Below are positions 5,203 through 12,220 of a stretch of 12,220 nt of DNA, piece after piece; positions within the stretch are counted from its first letter, which is position 1; each line of letters opens with the position of its first letter. The stretch is from Rubrobacter sp. (lineage in GTDB: Bacteria; Actinomycetota; Rubrobacteria; Rubrobacterales; Rubrobacteraceae), in contig JADDPV010000159.1 in the NCBI GenBank assembly GCA_016781705.1, positions 1 through 12,220 of the forward strand, read 5' to 3'. Below the pieces are notes generated by a model, which saw only the letters and a list, made by a program, of their open reading frames with translations, was not told where the DNA came from and did no database searches. The translations under genes and the position numbers were made by a program.

Positions 5203-8200
5203 CGGCGCAGACGAGGACCACCCTCTTCAAGAGAAGCTCCCTCAAGGACCACCTGCGCGAGATCGGGCGTAGGATCGGCACGTCGGGGTCCGGCTTCGTC
5301 GACACGAAACGCTTCAAGCTCTTGCTGACGCTCGTGCTCATAGCCGTGCTGGTTTTTACGGCGTTCGCCGCTCTTGCCGCCTCCGGCGGATGCGCCACCC
5401 CCACCATTACCTGGGTGGGGAACGCGACCACCGATCCCAACTCCTGGCACACCCCGTCCAACTGGGATGCCAACCGCGTGCCCGGGGCCGGAGATCACGT
5501 GTGCATCCCGGACGTGGCGAACACGAACGCCATCTCCTTCTCCACCGGCACCACCTCCGTAGCCAGCCTCGAAAGCGCGGATTCCCTCACCGTCTCGGGA
5601 GGAACGCTGGAGCTTACGAGCACCATGCAGGGATCAGAGGTCGACAGGTTCACCCTCTCGGGTGGCACCCTTGCCGGCGCGGGCAACCTGACCATCCCGG
5701 TCGGCGGGACCTTTGTTTGGACCGGAGGCAACATGAGCGGCTCGGGCAGGACGACAATCTCGAGCGCCTCCGATCCCGACCCGGCGGCGACGCTCTCGAT
5801 CTCGGGCACCTTGGACAAGAACCTCCACGGCGGGCGCGTGCTTGAGAACGCCGGCGTCGCCACCTTCGCCGCCAGCTACTTGAGCAGCGGGACCGGGGCG
5901 GTCATCGAGAACTCCGGCTCCTTCGAGTTGAGGGGCGACGGGGACCTCCACTACAATTTCGGGGGCGCGAAGACCCGCTTCGAGAACAGCGGCACGCTGA
6001 CGAAGACCGCCGGGACGGGGACCACCACCATCTCCGCCTCGGTGGACAACGACGGGTTGGTGGAGGCGTCTACGGGCACCCTCGACCTCTCCGGCGGCAC
6101 CGACGACGCAAGCGCTTTGGAGGTGTCCATCGGGGACCTTAAAGTCGCCTCCGGTGTGGCGTTGGGCTTCGGCGGTAACCACCGCCTCTCGGGGGTGGGG
6201 TCGAGCATAACCGGAGCGGGCGCCGTTTCATTCCCCTTCGGCACCACGAGCGTCGGGGTCGAAACCTACGACGTGACGGGCGCAACATCCGTCTCCGGCG
6301 CCATCACCAACTTCAACACCCCGGCGAACGCACGGACGCTCAACGTTTCGGGCGGCGCCGCCAACTTCAACTCGCAGACGACCACCACGACGCTGAACCT
6401 CTCGGGTGGCACGCTGGGCGGGAGCGGCACCGTGACCCTGCCGGCCGGAGGCACGGCCGTGTGGTCCGCCGGCGAGATGGCGGGCTCGGGTAGGACCGTC
6501 ATCTCGGGGGCGAGCGTCGCCGCGGGGTCGGCGACGCTCGCCATCTCGGGCTCTTCCGGCAAGTCGCTCCACGGCGGGCGCGTGCTTGAGAACGCCGGCG
6601 TCGCCACCTTCACCAGCACGACCAGCATCAGCAGCGGAACCGGGGCGGTGATCGGGAACTCCGGCGTCTTCGACGTGAGGACCGACGCGCACATGCTCTA
6701 CAACTTTGGAGGAGTCAAGACCCGCTTCGAGAACACCGGCACGCTGAAGAAGACCGCCGGGACGGCTACGACCATCATCGGGGCTTCGGTGGACAACGAC
6801 GGGTTGGTGGAGGTCACTTCCGGCACCCTCGATCTCTCCGGCGGTACCGACGATACCTCCTCCGACACCTCTACCGGGGACTTCGTCGCGGCTTCGGGCA
6901 CGACCCTGCGTCTCGGAGGCACCCACCGCCTCTCCGGCTCGGGCTCCAGCGTGACGGGGGCGGGCAACGTCGACTTCTCCGGCGGCACCACGAACGTCAG
7001 TGTAGACGGCTACTCGGTGAGCGGGACGACCTCGATCAGCGGGGGGGCTACGGCGACGTTCGGTACGTCGTTAACCACCGGTACGCTCAGCGTTACCAGC
7101 GGCGGCGCCAACCTCAACTCTTCGGCGACCGCCAAAACGCTCAACCTGAGCGCAGGCGGGCTGGGAGGCGTGGGCAACCTCACCATCCCGGCCGGAGGCT
7201 CCGCCGCCTGGACTGGGGGCGAGATGACGGGCTCGGGTAGGACCGTGATCTCCGGTGCCTCTGAAACCGAGCCTGCGGTCACGCTCCAGGTCTCTGGCAA
7301 CGGTGGCAAGTCGCTCCACGGCGGGCGCGTCCTTGAGAACCGGGGGAACGTGGCCTTCACCACCACCGCGAGCATGAGCAGCGGCACCGGTGCGGTCATA
7401 GAAAACTCCGGCGTCTTCGACGTGAGGACCGACGCGGACGTCTTCTACAACTTCGGGGGAACGAAGACTCGATTCGAGAACACCGGGGTACTGAAGAAGA
7501 CAGGCGGCACGGCCAGCACGGACATGCACGCCAGCGTGGACAACGACGGTTCGGTGGAGGTCACCTCCGGTACGCTCAACCTCTCCGGCGGCACCAACGA
7601 CGCGGACAACTCAGACAACTCCACGGGGGACTTCGACGTGGCCACCGGGGCCGTCATCCAGTTCAGCGGTACTCATCGCCTCTCCGGCGCGGGCTCGAGC
7701 GTGATCGGGTCGGGTACGGTGGCCTTCCCCAGCGGTGCGTCGCGGGTGGCGGTTGGCTCCTACGACGTCGCCGGTACCACCGCCGTCTCCGGCGGCGTGG
7801 TCACCTTCGACGCGCCGGCCGCGACCCGGACGCTCGACTTCTCGGGCGGCACGTTGCAGGGCGGTGGTACGGTGACCGTCCCGGCTGGGGGCACGGCCAC
7901 CTGGAGCGGGGGCGAGATGATCGGCACCGGGAAGACCGTGATCTCGGGGGCGAGCGACATGAACCCGACGGCGACGCTTCAGATCTCCGGCAACAGTGGC
8001 AAGTCGCTCCACGCCAACCGGACCCTGCAGAACGCGGGTGACGCCACCTTCACCAGCACCGCCAGCATAAGCAGCGGCACAGGAGCCGTGATCGAGAACT
8101 CGGGCATGTTCGACTTCAAGACGGACGCTGACGTCTTCTACAACTTCGGCGGGACCAGGACGCGCTTCGAGAATACCGGCACCCTCAAGAAGTCCGCCGG

Positions 8201-11200
8201 AACGTCCAGCACCGACATCGGCGCTGCGGTGAACAACGGCGGGACGATGGAGGTGTCTTCCGGCACGCTCAACTTGACCGGTGGACTCGGCAACTTCTCC
8301 TCCACGGGGGGCATCGGAAGGCTCAGCGGAGGGACCTACGTGGTCAAGAGCAACTCCGCCTTCAAGTTCGCCGGTGCCGACCTAGACGTCAACGCGGCGA
8401 CGGTCGTGCTCGAAGGGCTCGGGTCGGCGATCCTGGACCAGAACAACGCCGACGCCATAGACAACCTCACCGACAACGACGGCAGCCTGACGATCGGGGC
8501 GGACCGCGACCTCACGACCGTCGGCGCCCTGACCAACGACGGCGAGGTCTCCGTAGGCGCGGACAGCGTGCTCACTACCACCGGCGATTACGTGCAGGCG
8601 ACCGGCTCCACGGCGCTCCGGGAGACCACGAGCAGGCTCACGGCCTCCGGAGCCCAGGTCAAGGTACAGGGCGGCACGATGGAGGGCGTGGGCACCGTCG
8701 GGCCCGTCGTGAACGCGAGCGGCGGTACCGTGGCCCCCGGGCTCTCGACCGGGATCCTGAGGGACGCCGGGAGCTACACGCAGGGCCCGGGTGGGAAACT
8801 CGAAGTCGAGATCGGCGGCACGTCCCTGGGTACCGGGCACGATCAACTCGGCGTCGGGACCACGGCCTCTCTGGCGGGCACCCTCGACATCGTCACCCCT
8901 AGCGGCTTCACCCCGACCGAGGGCGAGAGCTTCCAGATCCTCGAGTGCGGAGCAGCCGACTGCCTTGGCGGCCGTTTCGATACCGTACGGGGCGCGAACA
9001 TCGAACCGGGCATGGAGTACCAGGTTCGCTACAACGCCACGGACGTCACCCTCGAATACGTGGATACCATACCGCCGGCCGTGACCGCCCCCGCCGGACA
9101 GACCTCCAACGAGGGCGAGGACAAGGGCTTCGAGCTCGGCTCCTTCGCCGACTCCAACGACACCGGTCCCTGGGCCGTCAGCGTGGATTGGGGTGACGGA
9201 TCGCCCGACACGACCTTCGAGGCCACCTCGTCCGGCCCCCTCGGGCAGAAGCCCCACGCGTACGACGACGACGGGGCCTACAACGTAACGGTCACGGTCT
9301 CCCAGCCCGCAGGCGCCCCTGTGCTCTCCGGCTCCGCGACCTTCGCGGTCAACGTCGCCAACGTCGCGCCAGCCGTCACCCTGTCGCAGACCAACGATGC
9401 GAGCGTGAACGAGAGCGGGCAGACCGCGCACACCTACGAGTACGCCATCTCCGACCCCGGCGACGACACCATAGGCTCCGTCGACACCAGTTGCGGCGCC
9501 AACGGCCAAAAGGTCGAGGGCTCCGACGCGAACACGGACAACTCGGGCAGCTTCCGGTGCGTCTTCCGCGACGGCCCAAACACCTCCGCCGTAAGCGCCT
9601 CCGCGACCGACTCCGATGGGGCAGCCGGCGTCCCCGACACCCGCGAGATCGCCATCACAAACGTCGCCCCGACGGTCGAGCTGATCGGCGCCGTTGCGGC
9701 GACCGAGGGCGAAACGAAGACCTACACCTTTACGGTGACTGACCCGGGCGACGACCCGAATCCCACCATCGAGGAGAGGTGCGGCACAAACGCCGTCAAA
9801 GCTCCGGAGACCGATCCGGCAACCCCGGGCGGCTTCGACTGCACCTTCACGGACGGCCCGGCGAGCCCGACGGTCTCCGTGAGCGCCAACGACGGCGACC
9901 CGTCGGACAACCTCGGTTCCGACGATACCGCGGTCGCGGTCTCCAACGTCAAGCCGACGGTCACGCTCGATGGCCCGAGCGTCGTGGACGAGAGCGCCAC
10001 CGCCGAGAGGGCCTACGCCTTCACGGTGACCGACCCCGGCGACGATGGCTTCGCGGTCCTCGCGCCCGAGTTTCCGACCTGCGGAGCCAACGGCACGGTG
10101 GTCCCGGATTCTCTGGACACCGAGGCCCCCGGCTACGGCTTCCGGTGCGTCTTCACGGACGGCGGCCCGTCGAGCAGCCCGACGGTCTCCGACGTGGCGG
10201 TAAGGGTGAAGGACGACGACGCGACCGACACGGACACCGAGCCGGTGAAGGTCGTAACGCGGGTCGACAACGCGGCCCCGACGGCGACCTTCAACGCCCC
10301 CGGCTCCGTGAACGAGGGGCAGGACATAAACACCTCGCTGACCGACCCCAACGACCCGGCCGGCGGCAACGACACCCTTTCGTACCGCTTCAAGTGCGGC
10401 GGGTCCGACTGGACGGCCTACGGCCCGGGCAGCACCCACTCCTGCCCGACCGCCGACGACGGCGAAGTCGTCGTCAAGGGCCAGGTCCGGGACGAGGACG
10501 GCGGCGAGAGCGAGGAGTACGCGAAGACCGTCGCGGTAGAGAACCTCGTCCCGACCGTAGCCGACGCCGCCAACGCCGGCGCCGACGAGGGCGAGAACAA
10601 GAGCTTCGACCTCGGCTCGTTCGCCGACCCCGGCGACGACGGCCCCTGGAGCGTAAGCGTGGACTGGGGCGACGGCTCCGAGGGCGCCACATTCACCGTC
10701 GATACTCCTGGCCCCCTCGGCGGGCGGTCTCACAAGTACGCCGACGATCGCGCCGAGCCTTATGCGGTCACCGTAACCGTCGCCGAAGTGGGCGCGGACG
10801 CACCTTCCGGCCGGGCGACCTTCGGGGTCGCGGTCGCCAACGTCGCCCCGGACGCAGTGGACGATCGGCCACCGGTCGTCGCCGAGGGCGGAACGATCAC
10901 GCTCGACGTCCTCGCCAACGACGCCGACCCCGGCGCCGACGGCCTCGCCGTCACGAGCGACACCGACGGCGAGCACGGCGCGGCGAGTTGCGATCCTGCG
11001 GGGTCTTGCGCCTACACGCCCAACAATGCCGACTTCTCCGGCACCGACTCCTTCACCTACACGATCTCCGACGGCGACGGCGGCACGGACACCGCGGCGG
11101 TCAACGTCGAGTTCACCGGTGTCAACGACGCCCCCAGCTTCACCAAGGGTGCCGACCAGAAGGTAGACGAGGACCCCGACCCGAGGCCGCAGACAGTCTC

Positions 11201-12220
11201 CGGGTGGGCCACCGGGATCTCGGCGGGGCCGTTCGAGGACGGGGCCGTGGGCTTCAAGGTCACGGCCAACTCCAACCCCGCCCTCTTCGCCGCCGCCGGC
11301 GCGCCCGCGGTCTCCCCCGACGGCACGCTCACCTACGAGCCGGCGGAGAACGCCAGCGGCACGGCGAACGTGACGCTGGTAGCCAGGGACGCCGGCGGAA
11401 CCGGGAACGGCGGCGTCGACACGAGCGAGCCCCAGACCTTCGCGATCGCCGTGGGCGCGGTCAACGATGCCCCGACGATCTCGGGGATCGCCGACCAGCA
11501 GATAAACGAGGACACGAGCACCGGGCCCGTCCCGTTCGAGATCGGGGACGTGGAGACGGCCGCCGGGGTCCTGACGGTAACGGCCACCTCCGCCAACCCC
11601 GAGTTACTCCCCGAAGGGGGCATCGCCCTCGGCGGCGAGGGCAAGAATCGCACAATCACGCTTACCCCGGCGCCCGGTAAATTCGGCACGGCGGAGGTCA
11701 CCCTCACCGTCGACGACGGCAGCGGCGCCGACAACGCGACCGCCAAGACGACCTTGCTATTGACAGTCAAGGAAGCGAACAACCCGCCCTCCGACACCGT
11801 CGCCCCGATCACCCGTGTCACGCTCTCGCGCCAACCCAACGCGGCCGGCTGGCACAACCAGAACGTAACCGTCACCCTCGACGCCACCGACGAAGAGGGC
11901 GGCTCGGGCGTGAAGGAGATCGTCTACAAGACGAACAGCGGCGAATATCAGCCCTACTCGGCCCCGTTCACCGTCTCCAAGGAGGGTCAGACCACCATCT
12001 CCTACCGCGCCACCGATAACGCGGGCAACGTGGAACAGCCGAAGTCCCTGACCATCAAGCTCGACAAGACGGCCCCCAAGGTCGGGAGCGTGATACCACG
12101 CCACCTCGCCACGGGCGTCGCCCCCGCGACCAACGTCACGGCGGCCTTCTCCGAGGCGATGAACAAGGCCACGATCAACAAGACGACCGTCAAGCTGGTG
12201 AAGAAGGGCACCACCACGCC
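5199..12220 (+). CDS. Giant secreted surface protein: beta-solenoid repeats, PKD, Ig-like and cadherin-like domains (C-terminus beyond window)
   Basis: One frame stays open for 2340 codons to the window edge, without a stop. Residues 1-40 are a long basic N-region, 41-60 a hydrophobic core, and ALA|AS at 60/61 a likely signal peptidase site. Residues 62-152 carry the SNWDANRVPGAGD motif common at the start of such proteins. Four solenoid units begin at 153, 401, 650 and 881 and end near 1029, followed by a cap to about 1287 with GTVAPGLSTG and YTQGPGGKLEVEIGG. PKD domains with WGDGS lie at about 1288-1391 and 1786-1884. Between them are four Ig-like domains, each with a Cys pair (1432/1454, 1528/1548, 1628/1650, 1733/1749). 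Next come a Big_9-like domain (1885-1978), two cadherin-like domains ending in GVND or AVND (to about 2198), an OmpL47-like domain (about 2201-2275) and the start of a Big_5/SbsA-like domain (2291 on). Acidic turns such as DNDGS and DGDGG suggest calcium binding. The probable role is adhesion or extracellular matrix; the anchor is not in view. Domain names are by eye. Confidence 0.88.
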   Translation, partial: MTAQTRTTLFKRSSLKDHLREIGRRIGTSGSGFVDTKRFKLLLTLVLIAVLVFTAFAALAASGGCATPTITWVGNATTDPNSWHTPSNWDANRVPGAGDHVCIPDVANTNAISFSTGTTSVASLESADSLTVSGGTLELTSTMQGSEVDRFTLSGGTLAGAGNLTIPVGGTFVWTGGNMSGSGRTTISSASDPDPAATLSISGTLDKNLHGGRVLENAGVATFAASYLSSGTGAVIENSGSFELRGDGDLHYNFGGAKTRFENSGTLTKTAGTGTTTISASVDNDGLVEASTGTLDLSGGTDDASALEVSIGDLKVASGVALGFGGNHRLSGVGSSITGAGAVSFPFGTTSVGVETYDVTGATSVSGAITNFNTPANARTLNVSGGAANFNSQTTTTTLNLSGGTLGGSGTVTLPAGGTAVWSAGEMAGSGRTVISGASVAAGSATLAISGSSGKSLHGGRVLENAGVATFTSTTSISSGTGAVIGNSGVFDVRTDAHMLYNFGGVKTRFENTGTLKKTAGTATTIIGASVDNDGLVEVTSGTLDLSGGTDDTSSDTSTGDFVAASGTTLRLGGTHRLSGSGSSVTGAGNVDFSGGTTNVSVDGYSVSGTTSISGGATATFGTSLTTGTLSVTSGGANLNSSATAKTLNLSAGGLGGVGNLTIPAGGSAAWTGGEMTGSGRTVISGASETEPAVTLQVSGNGGKSLHGGRVLENRGNVAFTTTASMSSGTGAVIENSGVFDVRTDADVFYNFGGTKTRFENTGVLKKTGGTASTDMHASVDNDGSVEVTSGTLNLSGGTNDADNSDNSTGDFDVATGAVIQFSGTHRLSGAGSSVIGSGTVAFPSGASRVAVGSYDVAGTTAVSGGVVTFDAPAATRTLDFSGGTLQGGGTVTVPAGGTATWSGGEMIGTGKTVISGASDMNPTATLQISGNSGKSLHANRTLQNAGDATFTSTASISSGTGAVIENSGMFDFKTDADVFYNFGGTRTRFENTGTLKKSAGTSSTDIGAAVNNGGTMEVSSGTLNLTGGLGNFSSTGGIGRLSGGTYVVKSNSAFKFAGADLDVNAATVVLEGLGSAILDQNNADAIDNLTDNDGSLTIGADRDLTTVGALTNDGEVSVGADSVLTTTGDYVQATGSTALRETTSRLTASGAQVKVQGGTMEGVGTVGPVVNASGGTVAPGLSTGILRDAGSYTQGPGGKLEVEIGGTSLGTGHDQLGVGTTASLAGTLDIVTPSGFTPTEGESFQILECGAADCLGGRFDTVRGANIEPGMEYQVRYNATDVTLEYVDTIPPAVTAPAGQTSNEGEDKGFELGSFADSNDTGPWAVSVDWGDGSPDTTFEATSSGPLGQKPHAYDDDGAYNVTVTVSQPAGAPVLSGSATFAVNVANVAPAVTLSQTNDASVNESGQTAHTYEYAISDPGDDTIGSVDTSCGANGQKVEGSDANTDNSGSFRCVFRDGPNTSAVSASATDSDGAAGVPDTREIAITNVAPTVELIGAVAATEGETKTYTFTVTDPGDDPNPTIEERCGTNAVKAPETDPATPGGFDCTFTDGPASPTVSVSANDGDPSDNLGSDDTAVAVSNVKPTVTLDGPSVVDESATAERAYAFTVTDPGDDGFAVLAPEFPTCGANGTVVPDSLDTEAPGYGFRCVFTDGGPSSSPTVSDVAVRVKDDDATDTDTEPVKVVTRVDNAAPTATFNAPGSVNEGQDINTSLTDPNDPAGGNDTLSYRFKCGGSDWTAYGPGSTHSCPTADDGEVVVKGQVRDEDGGESEEYAKTVAVENLVPTVADAANAGADEGENKSFDLGSFADPGDDGPWSVSVDWGDGSEGATFTVDTPGPLGGRSHKYADDRAEPYAVTVTVAEVGADAPSGRATFGVAVANVAPDAVDDRPPVVAEGGTITLDVLANDADPGADGLAVTSDTDGEHGAASCDPAGSCAYTPNNADFSGTDSFTYTISDGDGGTDTAAVNVEFTGVNDAPSFTKGADQKVDEDPDPRPQTVSGWATGISAGPFEDGAVGFKVTANSNPALFAAAGAPAVSPDGTLTYEPAENASGTANVTLVARDAGGTGNGGVDTSEPQTFAIAVGAVNDAPTISGIADQQINEDTSTGPVPFEIGDVETAAGVLTVTATSANPELLPEGGIALGGEGKNRTITLTPAPGKFGTAEVTLTVDDGSGADNATAKTTLLLTVKEANNPPSDTVAPITRVTLSRQPNAAGWHNQNVTVTLDATDEEGGSGVKEIVYKTNSGEYQPYSAPFTVSKEGQTTISYRATDNAGNVEQPKSLTIKLDKTAPKVGSVIPRHLATGVAPATNVTAAFSEAMNKATINKTTVKLVKKGTTT
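5655..6398 (+). repeat. Solenoid repeat unit 1 (248 codons)
   Basis: The unit begins LSGGTLAGAGNLTIP and contains HGGRVLENAGVATF, YNFGGAKTRFENSGTL, SVDNDGLVEA and HRLSGVGSSITGAG in order. These landmarks recur in the same order in units 2 to 4. Bases 5823-5867 are identical to 6567-6611 in unit 2. Short GxL, GTL and SGG steps suggest a right-handed beta-solenoid passenger. Confidence 0.88.
6399..7145 (+). repeat. Solenoid repeat unit 2 (249 codons)
   Basis: This unit is homologous to unit 1 along its whole length (LSGGTLGGSGTVTLP, LHGGRVLENAGVATF, YNFGGVKTRFENTGTLKK, SVDNDGLVEV). It keeps the extra rung near its end (TLSVTSGGANLNSSATAK) that unit 3 lacks. A 33-base stretch, 6657-6689, is identical to 7404-7436 in unit 3. 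Confidence 0.88.
7146..7838 (+). repeat. Solenoid repeat unit 3 (231 codons, one rung shorter)
   Basis: This unit has the same landmarks (LSAGGLGGVGNLTIP, LHGGRVLENRGNVAF, YNFGGTKTRFENTGVLKK). It is 17-18 codons shorter than units 1 and 2 because the final VSGG-type step is missing: AATRTLD runs straight into the FSGGTL of unit 4. The missing length matches about one beta-solenoid coil. Confidence 0.86.
7839..8285 (+). repeat. Solenoid repeat unit 4 (partial, about 149 codons)
   Basis: The unit begins FSGGTLQGGGTVTVP and keeps LHANRTLQNAG, YNFGGTRTRFENTGTLKK and the GTLNLTGG step. After that it diverges into the solenoid cap and loses the HRLSG half of the unit. The landmark LHGGRVLEN is altered to LHANRTLQN, so this unit is the most diverged. 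Confidence 0.82.

Noticed and set aside
5385..5399. Lipoprotein signal at Cys65 of the giant protein
   Set aside because: The residues before the cysteine are SGG, without the Leu, Val or Ile expected at -3 of a lipobox, and an ALA|AS cleavage site lies just upstream.
5655..8285. CRISPR array or non-coding satellite
   Set aside because: The repeats are about 700-750 bases long, in frame and encode related protein units. There are no short repeats with unique spacers.
8382..10976. 864-codon open frame on the minus strand
   Set aside because: It lies wholly inside the giant + strand gene, whose frame encodes recognisable PKD and Ig-like domains. The antisense product is a Val/Gly/Arg-rich sequence without domains, as expected of a GC-bias shadow.
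9779..11680. 633-codon + strand frame
   Set aside because: It overlaps the giant gene in another frame and is mostly Arg, Gly and Pro, typical of an out-of-frame reading of GC-rich coding DNA.

Overview
The window is very GC-rich, with strongly GC-biased third codon positions, GTG as well as ATG starts, and large STAND-type and LuxR-type regulators. This suits a high-GC Gram-positive bacterium. The style of the PAS-LuxR protein and of the giant Ig/PKD surface protein suggests a Rubrobacter-like actinobacterium, but that is inference; no rRNA or housekeeping marker is present.

Layout, all on the + strand. 1-78: probable last 25 codons of an upstream gene. 79-234: intergenic, with a candidate promoter ending at a start codon that lacks a Shine-Dalgarno (possibly leaderless). 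235-3393: a 1052-residue regulator joining an AfsR/SARP-like front (winged helix plus BTAD), a NB-ARC/STAND ATPase, a helical TPR-like region and a LuxR helix-turn-helix. 3400-3429: terminator-like structure. 3453-3473: a 10-base direct repeat with an 11-base period, the geometry expected of a SARP operator. 3591-3827: a 78-residue cysteine-rich protein. 4065-4921: a PAS-LuxR regulator whose reading frame is broken two or three times. 4913-4972: inverted repeats with a T-rich tail. 5047-5202: a possible 51-codon ORF overlapping the next start by ATGA. 5199 to the window end: one uninterrupted, unfinished frame of at least 2340 codons.

The giant frame covers 57% of the window. It encodes a secreted surface protein: a signal peptide with an unusually long N-region, a beta-solenoid built from four homologous units of about 231-249 residues, a solenoid cap, a PKD-(Ig-like with a Cys pair)x4-PKD block, bacterial Ig and cadherin-like domains, an OmpL47-like domain, and the start of an SbsA-like Big_5 domain where the window ends. 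Most other long open frames over this region, including an 864-codon antisense one, are GC-bias shadows.

Working interpretation (inference): two multi-domain regulators and a small putative metal-binding protein sit directly upstream of a large exported adhesin or matrix protein and may control it. The parts most worth checking are the chimeric regulator with its adjacent 11-base-period repeat, the lesions in the PAS-LuxR gene, and the repeat homogenisation and one-rung indel in the solenoid.
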